From Streptomyces sp. NBRC 110028 (GTDB taxonomy: Bacteria > Actinomycetota > Actinomycetes > Streptomycetales > Streptomycetaceae): 64,000 bases of DNA. Shown here piece by piece: positions 25,163 to 34,107 of this stretch; the first letter of the stretch is position 1, and every line of letters starts with the position of its first letter. The stretch spans positions 28,762 to 92,761 of the forward strand of contig NZ_BBUZ01000044.1 of NCBI RefSeq assembly GCF_001417735.1, in the 5' to 3' direction. A program made the translations under genes and the position numbers. The notes beneath the pieces are model-generated. The model worked only from the letters and a program-made list of their open reading frames with translations. It was not told the DNA's origin and ran no database searches.

Positions 25163-26176
25163 TTACAAACCTGTTTCAGCGGTCAACAAAAGCCCGGCGG
25201 CCAGTTCCTCCTCGGCCCCGGCCGCCGTCTGCCACTGCCCGGCGCGCACCCAGGCCCGCTTGAGGTGCAGATGGACATCCGCTTCCCAGGTGAAACCCAT
25301 CCCTCCGTGCACCTGAAGACAATCGCGGGCATTACGGACGGCCGCCTCGTCGGCGAGCAGTTTGGCGGCGGCGATGTCACCCGCGTCTTCTGTGACCGCG
25401 GCGGCGTACACCACACTTCTGGCTGATTCGGCGCGTACGAGCATCCCCGCGCACAGATGCTGTACGGCCTGGAAGGCGCCGATCGGGCGGCCGAACTGCG
25501 TGCGCGCCATGGCGTGGTCGACCGCCATCCGGACCGTACGGGAAGCGCTGCCGAGCTGTTGGGCGGCGGTCAGCAGGGCCGCCTCGCGGCGCAGCCGCCG
25601 GGCGGCGGCCGCGCCGACGGCCCCGACCGCCCCCGGGGGCGGGGCCGATGGCCGCGCACGGTGCAGCGGGGTGGCAGGGTCGACGGAGCGTATCGGCCGG
25701 GCCGAGTCCGCGAGCGCTCCCGCCGGAACCACCCCGGCGTCCTCGCCGCTCAGCACCAGCACGGCGTCGGCCGAGGCCAGATGCTCCACCAGCGGGTCCG
25801 CCACGGCCCCGGCGCCGAGGTCCAGCGCGGTGACCACGGCCGCCCCCTCGGCGGCGCCCGCGGCACCGGCCGCCGCCAGTCCCGCCGCGAGCTGGGTGGC
25901 GACCAGCGGCCCCGGGAGCAGCGCCCGGCCCGCCTCCTCCATGGCCAGCACCGCCTCCGGCAGTCCGAGCCCGACCCCGCCCGCCGACTCGGGCAGCCGC
26001 AGCGCGAAGAATCCGGCGGCGCCCAGTTCCCGCCACAGGGCACGGTCCAGCGTCATGGCACCGCGTTCGGGGCCGTCCACGGCCGTCCGTAACCGGGCGC
26101 GGGGGAAGCGCCGCTCCAGCAGCTCGCGCATGCCGTCCCGCAGCGCCCGCTGGTCGTCGTCGAGCTGGAAGTCCAT
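25163..26176 (-). CDS. Acyl-CoA dehydrogenase, short (beta-type) subunit
   Basis: A 337-residue ACAD, shorter than the usual 380. It retains MARTQFGRPIGAFQAVQHL and CLQVHGGMGFTWEADVH but has a compressed middle domain, the pattern of beta-type subunits in actinobacterial alpha2beta2 dehydrogenases. The partner is the next gene upstream, only eight bases away. ATG at 26174-26176 with CCGGAGG in front. Codon 29 (26090-26092) is TTA, so translation may depend on the bldA tRNA. The role is desaturation of an acyl-CoA side chain. Confidence 0.92.
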   Translation of the reverse strand: MDFQLDDDQRALRDGMRELLERRFPRARLRTAVDGPERGAMTLDRALWRELGAAGFFALRLPESAGGVGLGLPEAVLAMEEAGRALLPGPLVATQLAAGLAAAGAAGAAEGAAVVTALDLGAGAVADPLVEHLASADAVLVLSGEDAGVVPAGALADSARPIRSVDPATPLHRARPSAPPPGAVGAVGAAAARRLRREAALLTAAQQLGSASRTVRMAVDHAMARTQFGRPIGAFQAVQHLCAGMLVRAESARSVVYAAAVTEDAGDIAAAKLLADEAAVRNARDCLQVHGGMGFTWEADVHLHLKRAWVRAGQWQTAAGAEEELAAGLLLTAETGL

Positions 26177-26184
26177 GCCTCCGG

Positions 26185-27348
26185 TCACCGCCCTTTCGGC
26201 AGGCCGAGGATGCGCTCGGCGACGATGTTCCGCTGGATCTGTGAGGTTCCGGCCGCGATGGTGTACGAGAGCGACGACAGCCGATCCGCTACCCACTCGT
26301 GCCCGGCGTCCAGCGCGTCCGGGCCCAGCACTTCGGCGGCGGCGTCGTACAGCTCCTGCCGCACCTGAGAGAAGCGGAGCTTGAAGACCGAGCCGCCGAC
26401 GCCCGGCACCCCGCCGGTGCGCTGCGCCTCGCTCACGTTCCACTGGGTGAGCCGCCACAGCGCCGCGCAGTGGGCGGCCAGCCGCCCGAGCCGCCGTCGC
26501 AGTACGGGGTCGTCCCAGCGGCCGTTGGCCTTGGCCGTACGGGCCAGGGCCTCCAGCACCCGCCGGCAGGCGACGACCTCGCCGACGAAGGCCGTGCCCC
26601 GTTCGAAGGAGAGGGTCACCATGGTCACCCGCCAGCCGTCGTTCTCGGCCCCGATCCGGTGCCCCGCGGGCACCCGCACCTCGTCCAGGAAGACCTCGGC
26701 GAACTCGGCGGTCCCGGCGAGGGTGCGCAGCGGCCGTACCGTCACGCCGGGCGCGTCCATGGGCAGCGCGAGCCAGGTGATGCCCCGGTGCTTCGGCGTG
26801 TCGGGGTTTGTCGGCGCGGTGCGCACCAACAGTTCGCACCAGTCGGCGATCTCGGCGTGCGAGGTCCAGATCTTGCTGCCGCTGACGATGTAGTGGTCGC
26901 CGTCCCGTACGGCCCGGGTGCGCAAGGAGGCCAGGTCGGATCCGGCGTCGGGTTCGGAGAAGCCCTGGCACCAGACCTGGTCGCCGCGGAGGATCGGCGG
27001 CAGCCAGCGGGCCCGCTGGGCGGGGGTGCCCTCGGCGGCGATGGTGGGGCCCGCGTGCAGCAGGCCGACGAAGTTGGCGCCGACGTAGGGCGCGCCCGCG
27101 CGTTCGGTCTCCTCCAGGAAGATCAGGTGCTGGGTGGGGGTGGCGCCGCGGCCTCCGGCGTCCTCGGGCCAGTGGAGTCCGGCGTATCCGGCGTCGTACA
27201 GCCTGCGCTGCCAGCCGCAGTCGTAGGCGCGGCGGGCGGGCCAGTCGGCGGGGTCGGGGCGGTCGGGCAGGGTGGGGAGGACGTCCGCGAGCCAGGCGCG
27301 CAGTCCGTGCCGGAACTCCTCCTCGTCCTCCGTGAAGGCGAGATCCAT
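26185..27348 (-). CDS. Acyl-CoA dehydrogenase, alpha-type subunit
   Basis: A 387-residue ACAD with QGFSEPDAGSDLASLRTRAV, SGSKIWTSHAEIADWCELL and a C-terminal TIAAGTSQIQRNIVAERIL. Together with the following short ACAD it looks like the alpha subunit of a heterotetramer of the FadE26-FadE27 kind, which dehydrogenate bulky polycyclic or branched acyl-CoA esters. ATG at 27346-27348, with GGGAGG about a dozen bases upstream. Operator D lies 20 bases before the ATG, and the gene is divergent from an AMP-forming acyl-CoA ligase. Confidence 0.93.
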   Translation of the reverse strand: MDLAFTEDEEEFRHGLRAWLADVLPTLPDRPDPADWPARRAYDCGWQRRLYDAGYAGLHWPEDAGGRGATPTQHLIFLEETERAGAPYVGANFVGLLHAGPTIAAEGTPAQRARWLPPILRGDQVWCQGFSEPDAGSDLASLRTRAVRDGDHYIVSGSKIWTSHAEIADWCELLVRTAPTNPDTPKHRGITWLALPMDAPGVTVRPLRTLAGTAEFAEVFLDEVRVPAGHRIGAENDGWRVTMVTLSFERGTAFVGEVVACRRVLEALARTAKANGRWDDPVLRRRLGRLAAHCAALWRLTQWNVSEAQRTGGVPGVGGSVFKLRFSQVRQELYDAAAEVLGPDALDAGHEWVADRLSSLSYTIAAGTSQIQRNIVAERILGLPKGR

Positions 27349-27368
27349 CGGCGGCCGTCCTCCCTTTT

Positions 27369-27383
27369 CTGATGGCTCGTCAG
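27369..27383. promoter_or_regulatory. Candidate operator D of the catabolic regulon
   Basis: CTGATGGCTCGTCAG lies 20 bases upstream of the alpha-type ACAD start. It has intact half sites around a three-base centre, like operator A. Confidence 0.6.
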
Positions 27384-27457
27384 ATCAGGCGGCAGGGGAA
27401 GGCTAATCCGCGCCCTCTGGACCGACAAGACGGACAGCCTTACGCTTCCCGCAATAA

Positions 27458-27472
27458 CTGACTACCCGTCAG
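27458..27472. promoter_or_regulatory. Candidate operator E of the catabolic regulon
   Basis: CTGACTACCCGTCAG lies 29 bases upstream of the acyl-CoA ligase ATG and 89 bases from operator D in the same divergent gap, so each gene seems to have its own copy. Confidence 0.55.
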
Positions 27473-27501
27473 GTCTATGGATTCGGCCACGGGAGGCCGG
27501 A

Positions 27502-29070
27502 ATGACCGACACCGCACACACCCTCGGCGCGTCGGCGACGCTGTGGGAACTGCTGGAGCGGCGCGCCGCGCTCACCCCGGACGCCCCGGCGCTGGTCCAG
27601 GCCGCCGCCAGCGGGCGGCACGACCGGCGGCTGACCTTCCACGCCCTGCGCACCCGCGCGGAGCGCACGGCGGCGGGGCTGCACGCGATGGGGGTGGGCC
27701 CCGGCAGCCGGGTCGCCTGGCAGCTGCCCACCCGGCTGGAGACGGTGGTGCTGACCCTGGCGCTGGCCCGGCTGGGCGCCGTACAGACCCCGCTCATCCC
27801 GTACTACCGCGACCGCGAGGTGGGGTACGCGCTCCGCGCCTCGGGCGCGCGGTTCTTCGCCGTCCCCGGGACGTGGCGCGGCTTCGACCACACGGCGATG
27901 GCGCACCGGCTGGCCGCGCGGCTGCCGCGGTCGCCGCTGGTCTTCGAGGCGTACGACGCGCTCCCGGTCGCCGACCCGAAGGCGCCGCCGCATCTGCCGC
28001 CGCCGCCCACCGACGGCACGGCCGTCCGCTGGATCTACTGGACCTCGGGCACCACCTCCGACCCCAAGGGTGTGCTGCACACCGACCGCAGCCTCATCGC
28101 CGCCGGTTCCTGTCTCGCCCACGCGCTGCGGCTCACCGCGGACGACATCGGGTCGATGGCCTTCCCCTACGCGCATGTCGCCGGGCCCGACTACACGGTG
28201 ATGCTGCTGCTGTACGGCTTCCCCGCCGTGCTGCTGGAGCACTTCGCGCTGCCGGAGTCGCTGTCCGCGTACCGGCGGCACGGGGTGACGGTCGCGGGCG
28301 GCAGCACCGCCTTCTACTCCATGTTCCTGGCGGAGCAGCGCAAGGACCCCGCGCGCCCGCTCATTCCGACGCTGCGGCTGCTGGCCGGTGGCGGCGCGCC
28401 CAAACCGCCCGAGCTGTACTACGAGGTGGTTCGGGAGCTGGGCTGCCAACTCACCCACGGCTACGGGATGACCGAGGTTCCCATGATCACGATGGGGTCG
28501 CCGGACGACACCGCCGAGCTGCTGGCGACGACGGAGGGGCGTCCGCCCGCGGAGATGGAGATCCGCGTCGTGGACGGGGAGGTGAGGCTGCGCGGCGAGG
28601 CGGTGTGCGCCGGGTATCTGGACGCGGAGCAGACCCGGGAGGCGTTCGACGCCGATGGCTTCTTCCGCACCGGCGACCTCGGTCATCTGACGGAAAGCGG
28701 TCATCTCGTGCTCACGGGGCGCGCCAAGGACATCATCATCCGTAAGGGCGAGAACATTTCCGCGAAGGAGATCGAGCAGCTGCTGTACCGGCATCCGGAT
28801 GTGGGGGATGTGGCGGTGATCGGGCTGCCGGACGCGGAGCGGGGGGAGGTGGTGTGCGCCGTGGTGGAGCAGCCGGTGGGGGCCGCGCCGCTGACCGTGG
28901 AGGGGGTGGGGTCCTATCTGCGCGGGGTGGGGCTGTCGGTGCACAAGGTGCCCGAGAGGGTGGAGGTGGTGGACGCGCTGCCGCGGAACGACACGCTGCG
29001 GAAGGTGCTGAAGTACCGGCTGCGGGAGCGGTTCGGGGGCGCGGCGGCGGCGCCTCGGTCCGGGCGCTGA
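27502..29070 (+). CDS. AMP-forming acyl-CoA ligase (FadD-like)
   Basis: A 522-residue ANL-superfamily adenylating enzyme. The phosphate-binding loop is YWTSGTTSDPKGVLHT, the core hinge region FFRTGDLGHLTESGHLVLTGR, and KDIIIRKGENISAKEIE follows. The catalytic Lys of the C-domain is probably within RNDTLRKVLKYRLRER. It resembles cyclohexanecarboxylate-CoA ligases more than long-chain FadDs. It would activate the pathway's acid for the divergently transcribed ACAD pair. GGAGG precedes the ATG. One base separates its stop from the end of the convergent pseudokinase gene. Confidence 0.93.
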   Translation: MTDTAHTLGASATLWELLERRAALTPDAPALVQAAASGRHDRRLTFHALRTRAERTAAGLHAMGVGPGSRVAWQLPTRLETVVLTLALARLGAVQTPLIPYYRDREVGYALRASGARFFAVPGTWRGFDHTAMAHRLAARLPRSPLVFEAYDALPVADPKAPPHLPPPPTDGTAVRWIYWTSGTTSDPKGVLHTDRSLIAAGSCLAHALRLTADDIGSMAFPYAHVAGPDYTVMLLLYGFPAVLLEHFALPESLSAYRRHGVTVAGGSTAFYSMFLAEQRKDPARPLIPTLRLLAGGGAPKPPELYYEVVRELGCQLTHGYGMTEVPMITMGSPDDTAELLATTEGRPPAEMEIRVVDGEVRLRGEAVCAGYLDAEQTREAFDADGFFRTGDLGHLTESGHLVLTGRAKDIIIRKGENISAKEIEQLLYRHPDVGDVAVIGLPDAERGEVVCAVVEQPVGAAPLTVEGVGSYLRGVGLSVHKVPERVEVVDALPRNDTLRKVLKYRLRERFGGAAAAPRSGR

Positions 29071-29071
29071 G

Positions 29072-31705
29072 TCAGCCCGTCGTGCTGTACGTGGCCGTCG
29101 CCTGCTCGAAGTGGCGGTTGACCGTGCGGCGCTCGTCGGCGGGGCCGATCGCCAGGACCACGTGGTAGCGGCCGCCGATCAGCATCGCCAGGTTGCGCGC
29201 GTACACATTGCGGCCGCTGCTGTCCCGCCAGCTGAACTGGCCCTCGGCCATCGCCGTCTTCCCCACGTCGATCCGTTTCAGCCCCGAGGACGACGCCCAC
29301 GCCGAGTCGCGGAAGGCGGCCAGTTCGGCCTCCCGGTTCTGCTGGTACGCCATCGGGTCGCCGCCGAACTCGGACACCTTGTCGCGTCCCGCCACGATCA
29401 CCAGCTCGATGTCGCCGCCGATGTAGCGGATCTGGCCGCGCGCGTTCTCGCCGCGCCGGGTCCAGCCCTCGTGGACGGCGACGGAGAAGCCCTTGGGGTC
29501 CTTGCGGACCGCGAAGCCCTTCGCGAGACCGGCCGGTTCGGTGGACTGGGGCTCGTCGGAGCCCGGGTCCGCCGAGCCGTCGTCCTCGCTGCCCTCACCG
29601 GACGGTGACGCCGGGTCGTGGGCGCTGGTGGGCGCCGGGCTCCCCGCGCCCGCCGACCCCGTACGGCCCTGGCCGCCGCTGTTGTCGGCGCGCGGCATGA
29701 ACATCATCGCGTACAGCACCGCCGCCGCCAGGCCCAGCAGGATCAGCAGGAGCAGCACCCGCCCCAGCCTGCGCGGCTTGCGGCCCGTGGCCTGCTCCCG
29801 CCGCGGGGCCGGGGCCGCTTCGCGCGCCGCCTGCTTCGCCCGCTTGTGCCGCCCGTGCGCGGCCGTCGATCGGTCCGGGCGACCCCGGCCCCTGCGCACC
29901 AGCCAGCCCCGGCGGCGCACGATCGGCAGCCGCTTCGGGTCGGACGCGCCGCCCGGCCCGATCGACGGCACGGTGACCGTGCTGCTGCCGACGTCCGGCT
30001 CCGGCGCCGACCTGATGAGCGACCGCAGCCAGCCGCGCAGCTCCTCGAAGTCGGGCCGCTCGGTGGGGTCCTGGCGCATCAGCGACTCGACCACGGGGCG
30101 CAGCGGACCGCACTCCTCCGCGTACGCCGGTGCCTCGGCGCACACCATCTGCACCAGCTCTGCGGCGTTCTCCTCCGGGTACGGGGCGTGGCCCTGGACG
30201 GCGCGGAAGAGCAGCACGCCCAGCGCCCACAGGTCGGCGGCGGGGCCGACGGGCGGGGCCAGCCGCCAGTTCTCGTGGACGGGTCCGGCCTGCTCGGGCG
30301 CCCAGCGCTCGGTGACGGCGCCGACCACGACGATCCGCGCCTGGCGGGCCCGTTCGGCGGCGAGCGCGGTGGTGGGGCCGCGCGGCGGGCCGCCGTCCGT
30401 CGTGCCGCCGCCGTCCCAGGAACCGCCGCCGTCCCCACCGCTCGGCTGCCGGGGCACGGTGGCGCCTTCCGGTGAGGGGGACCCGGAACCAGAAACGGAA
30501 CCGGAAACGGAACGGGAGACGGAATCGGGCCAGGGCGCGCCGCCCGTGAGCGGGCCCGGCTCCTGGGCGGGCGACCGGGGGGCGTCGGCGCCGGCCCGGG
30601 CGGCGGCCGCGCGGGCTCCCGCCGCGTACGCGGCGATGGCCTTCGCCCGGGCGGCGCGCGCGGTCGCGCCCTGCGCGTCGTCCCCCGCGCCCGGTGGATC
30701 GTCCCCCGCGCCCTGCGCCGGAATGCGACCGGAGCCGCCGGCGGCCCATTCGGCTGCCGGTCCTGCCGGCTCCGGATATCCGTGCGCCCCGGGCCCCTGG
30801 GCACCGCCGCCCGCGCCGCGCGGGGCGGGGAAGCCCCCCGGGGCGCCCTGGTCGCGGTAGACCGGTCCGTGCGCGCCGGGCCGCGGCTCCGGCCACCCCT
30901 CCGGGCGCTCCCCGCCGGGCCGCTGGTCGGGCGCGGCGCTCTCGTAGCCGTGCGGAAGGGCCGGGGTGGGCGCGCCGGCGATGGGAGTGCCTGCGGGCGG
31001 CGTGGGGGTGTACCCGTCGTCCGCGGCGCGCGCGTCCGGCGGCGACGCGGGCCCGGGGACGGGGCCGGGAGCGGCGGGAGGGGAAGCCGGGCCGGCCGTG
31101 TCCTCGTCCGGCGGCCTCGGCACCGGGTCGTAGCCGCACAGCGCCTCCTCCGCCGCGCCCGCCGCCAGGCCCGTCAGCATCGCGCGGCCGTCGTCGCACA
31201 ACAGCACCGTGCGGGTGGTGATGTTGCGGTGCGTCCAGCCGTGGGCGTGCAGCGCGCGGAGCGCCGTCAGCACGTCGTTGGCGACCTCGGCGGCGCGGTG
31301 CGGGGACAGGTTCCGCTCGGTGAGCAGCGCGGCGAGCGGGCGCCCGGCGACGAGTTCGCTGACGATCCACAGGCTTCCGGCCTCCGCGAAGACGTGGAAG
31401 ACCTGGCCGAGCCTCGGATGGTCGGGGACCTGCGCCGCCGCGGTCGCCGCGTCCAGGGCGCGCCGTACGGCGGGGTCGCCGCCGCCCCGGGCCGCACCGG
31501 ACGCCCCGTTCGGCCCTGCGCCGGGGTGGCCGTCGTCGTCGACGACTTCGGCGTCGACGACCTCCGGAAGCGGTATCTGCCGCAGATGGACCTGCTGGCC
31601 GCTGTAGGTGTCGAAGGCGCGGGTCTCGACGAACTCGTACTCGTCGGCGGGCGGCAGGGGCAGGCGATAGCGGTCGGCCAGTACCCGGCCCGCGTACTCG
31701 TCCAC
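29072..31705 (-). CDS. Membrane pseudokinase, Ser/Thr-kinase-like, with large internal insert
   Basis: An 877-residue protein. Residues about 1-200 match a kinase N-lobe and catalytic loop, but the key positions are lost: no glycine loop, VAVK is VHLRQ, HRD is HRN (in GWTHRNITTRTVLL) and DFG is TGLA. A Pro/Gly/Ala-rich insert of about 260 residues follows, after which the C-lobe resumes (DLWALGVLLFRAVQGHAPYP). One transmembrane helix (LLLLILLGLAAAVLYAMM) leads to an extracellular domain of about 180 residues similar in layout to that of the adjacent kinase. It is probably a scaffold or regulator for that kinase. GTG start with GGGGAGG upstream. Confidence 0.88.
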   Translation of the reverse strand: MDEYAGRVLADRYRLPLPPADEYEFVETRAFDTYSGQQVHLRQIPLPEVVDAEVVDDDGHPGAGPNGASGAARGGGDPAVRRALDAATAAAQVPDHPRLGQVFHVFAEAGSLWIVSELVAGRPLAALLTERNLSPHRAAEVANDVLTALRALHAHGWTHRNITTRTVLLCDDGRAMLTGLAAGAAEEALCGYDPVPRPPDEDTAGPASPPAAPGPVPGPASPPDARAADDGYTPTPPAGTPIAGAPTPALPHGYESAAPDQRPGGERPEGWPEPRPGAHGPVYRDQGAPGGFPAPRGAGGGAQGPGAHGYPEPAGPAAEWAAGGSGRIPAQGAGDDPPGAGDDAQGATARAARAKAIAAYAAGARAAAARAGADAPRSPAQEPGPLTGGAPWPDSVSRSVSGSVSGSGSPSPEGATVPRQPSGGDGGGSWDGGGTTDGGPPRGPTTALAAERARQARIVVVGAVTERWAPEQAGPVHENWRLAPPVGPAADLWALGVLLFRAVQGHAPYPEENAAELVQMVCAEAPAYAEECGPLRPVVESLMRQDPTERPDFEELRGWLRSLIRSAPEPDVGSSTVTVPSIGPGGASDPKRLPIVRRRGWLVRRGRGRPDRSTAAHGRHKRAKQAAREAAPAPRREQATGRKPRRLGRVLLLLILLGLAAAVLYAMMFMPRADNSGGQGRTGSAGAGSPAPTSAHDPASPSGEGSEDDGSADPGSDEPQSTEPAGLAKGFAVRKDPKGFSVAVHEGWTRRGENARGQIRYIGGDIELVIVAGRDKVSEFGGDPMAYQQNREAELAAFRDSAWASSSGLKRIDVGKTAMAEGQFSWRDSSGRNVYARNLAMLIGGRYHVVLAIGPADERRTVNRHFEQATATYSTTG

Positions 31706-31868
31706 GACACCTCCCCTGGCGCACGATCAGGCGCGGTCAACGTCCCTGTATGCGATCAGCGCAGTGCCAGGCCGTCAATTGTGGTCGTTTTGGCGGGTTC
31801 ATGCGACTGCGCACGGTCTACGGGCACTCACGATACGGGCCCGCGCGACGCTTCGCCGACAGGAGTGT

Positions 31869-33935
31869 TCAGTCCGTGATGTCGAAGGTTTTGAACGCGG
31901 TGTCGCGCAGCGTCCTGCACTCCTTGTCGTCCCACTTGCTCGCCTCGCAAGTGATCATGATGGAGAAGCCGTGGCTGCCGTCCGCCTTGAAGCCGCGGTT
32001 GAGCACCCGTACGTGCTTGCCGTCCTGGTCACGCTCGAACTTCCAGTCCGCGACGCTCGGGTAGCCCCGCCAGGAGACGGTCTTGATGCCGAGGCTCTTG
32101 TAGCCGGACATGCTGCTCCGCGCGGCGGCCTCGCCCTTGCGCCACTCGGCCGCCGCGTCCGGCTTCGGGGAGGAGGTGAAGTCGATCTGGATACGCGGGA
32201 TGCTGGAGCCGCCGTAGTACTTTCGGCTGCCGCTGTAGCTCCCGTCGTGCACCGACCAGCCCTTGGGCATCGCCATGGTGAACGGGAAGTCGGAGCTCTT
32301 GACGGTCTCGTAGCCGCCGGGCAGGGAGCCGCCCTTGCCCTTCCCCTTGCCGCCGCTCCCGCCCTCGTCGCCGCTGCCGCTCCCGCCCTTGCCCTTGCCG
32401 CCGTCGTCCGTGTCGCCGCCCTTGGACGTGTCCGAGCCGGCCTGCTCGGTCGAGCCGCCGGACGTCTTGCCGTCCGGGGACTGGGTGTTCGCCCCGCCGG
32501 ACGCGCCGGTGTCCTTGCCGTCCCGCCGATCGTCCGACGCCCCGGCCGACGCCGACGCCTTGGCGCCGCCCGTGCCCTTGGCCTTGTCGTCGTCACCGCC
32601 GCCGCTGAAGGCGACGGCGAGCACGGTGGCCACGACGGCGAGCACGACGACCGCGATGATGATCAGCGTCCGCCTGGAGACCACATCGGTGATCGGGGCG
32701 CGGGGCGGCACCGGGCGGTCCGGACCGGACGCGTCCTCGGGCTTGCCCGAACCGGAGGAGGAAGCGGAGGCCGAGGAGGAAGCCGAACCAGCGGCCGGCT
32801 CCCCCTTCTTCGTGAGGTCGGCCTTCTTCGAGGACTGCGCGCCCGCCGCGCCCGCCGCGGACTTCGACGCCTTCGCGGAATCGGCCTTCTTCGACGTCTC
32901 CGGCTTCTTCGCCGGGTCCGCCTTCTGCTCGGTCTTCGCGTTCCGTACGGCTTTCAGCGCACCCCGGGCGCGCTCCGCGACCGCCGCCGCGGACTTGGCC
33001 TCCGCGGCCGCCTCGTCCTCGGCCGAGGGGGCGGGCGGCAGGCTCATCGTGCGGGTCGCGTCGGCGGGGGCCTTCTTCGACGCGGTGTCCTCCGGTGCGC
33101 TCAGGGCGTGCTCCAGCAGCGCCCGCGCCCCCGCGTCGTCCAGCCGCTGGTCGGGGTCCTTGACCAGCAGACCGTAGATGACCTCTTCCAGCGGGCCCGC
33201 GTTCTTCGGCGGCTCGACCGGCTCGGTCATGACCGCGGTGAGGGTCGCTATGGCCGTGCTCTTGTCGTACGGCGGTACGCCCTCGACCGCCGCGTACAGC
33301 AGGCCGCCCAGCGACCACAGGTCGGACGGCGGGCCGGGCTTGTGGCCGCGGGCGCGCTCCGGGGAGATGTAGGAGGGCGCACCGACGAGCATGCCGGTGG
33401 AGGTGACGGACGGATCGCCCTCGACCTGGGCGATGCCGAAGTCGGTGAGGACGACGCGGCCGTCGGGTTCCGAGATCAGCACGTTGGACGGCTTCACGTC
33501 GCGATGCAGGATGCCCGCCTGGTGGGCCGCGCGCAGCACGTCGAGGACGGCGAGGCCGACCTCGGCGGCGCGCCGGGGGGTGAGCGGCCCGTCGTCCCGG
33601 ACGACGTCGGCGAGCGAGCGGCCCTCGATCAGCTCCATGACGATCCAGGGGCGGTCGTCCTCGTCGACCACGTCATAGACGGTGACGGCGCCGTTGCTGC
33701 GGATCCGGGCGATCGCCTTCGCCTCGCGCAGCGTGCGGGTGATGAGCCGTCTCTTCTCGTCCTCCTCGACGCTGGACGGGAAGCGCAGCTCCTTGACCGC
33801 GACCGTACGGCCGAGGGTCTGGTCGGCGGCGCGCCAGACGGTGCCCATGCCGCCCTGACCGAGAATCTCCCCCAGCCGGTATCGCCCGGCGAGGAGGCGC
33901 CCAGTCGAGCCCTGCGTCTTCTCAGCCTCCGACAT
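31869..33935 (-). CDS. Eukaryotic-type Ser/Thr protein kinase, membrane-bound
   Basis: A 688-residue kinase with an intact catalytic domain: glycine loop LGQGGMGTVW, VAVKEL, HRDVKPSN, DFG and SPERARG. A Lys/Ala/Ser-rich juxtamembrane segment follows (about 290-415), then one transmembrane helix (TLIIIAVVVLAVVATVLAVAF), a Gly/Ser/Lys linker and a C-terminal extracellular domain of about 140 residues (YETVKSSDFPFTMAMPKGW to the end). There are no PASTA repeats. The two cysteines of the outer domain may form a disulphide. ATG at 33933-33935 with GAGGGG upstream. It lies 163 bases from the pseudokinase gene and probably acts with it. Confidence 0.95.
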   Translation of the reverse strand: MSEAEKTQGSTGRLLAGRYRLGEILGQGGMGTVWRAADQTLGRTVAVKELRFPSSVEEDEKRRLITRTLREAKAIARIRSNGAVTVYDVVDEDDRPWIVMELIEGRSLADVVRDDGPLTPRRAAEVGLAVLDVLRAAHQAGILHRDVKPSNVLISEPDGRVVLTDFGIAQVEGDPSVTSTGMLVGAPSYISPERARGHKPGPPSDLWSLGGLLYAAVEGVPPYDKSTAIATLTAVMTEPVEPPKNAGPLEEVIYGLLVKDPDQRLDDAGARALLEHALSAPEDTASKKAPADATRTMSLPPAPSAEDEAAAEAKSAAAVAERARGALKAVRNAKTEQKADPAKKPETSKKADSAKASKSAAGAAGAQSSKKADLTKKGEPAAGSASSSASASSSGSGKPEDASGPDRPVPPRAPITDVVSRRTLIIIAVVVLAVVATVLAVAFSGGGDDDKAKGTGGAKASASAGASDDRRDGKDTGASGGANTQSPDGKTSGGSTEQAGSDTSKGGDTDDGGKGKGGSGSGDEGGSGGKGKGKGGSLPGGYETVKSSDFPFTMAMPKGWSVHDGSYSGSRKYYGGSSIPRIQIDFTSSPKPDAAAEWRKGEAAARSSMSGYKSLGIKTVSWRGYPSVADWKFERDQDGKHVRVLNRGFKADGSHGFSIMITCEASKWDDKECRTLRDTAFKTFDITD

Positions 33936-34107
33936 GCGACCCCTCTGCGAATCAACCCACCCTGAACCCACCCTGGGAGAGCGTCCATTGTCTCTCATCC
34001 GCGACCCCGGGAAAGCCCGGGGTCCGGGCGGTGGAGCGGGCACGTGCGGCGGCCGTCCGGTGCACCTGCGAACATCGGGGGTCCGCAGGAAACGAAAGGC
34101 CCGTGTC

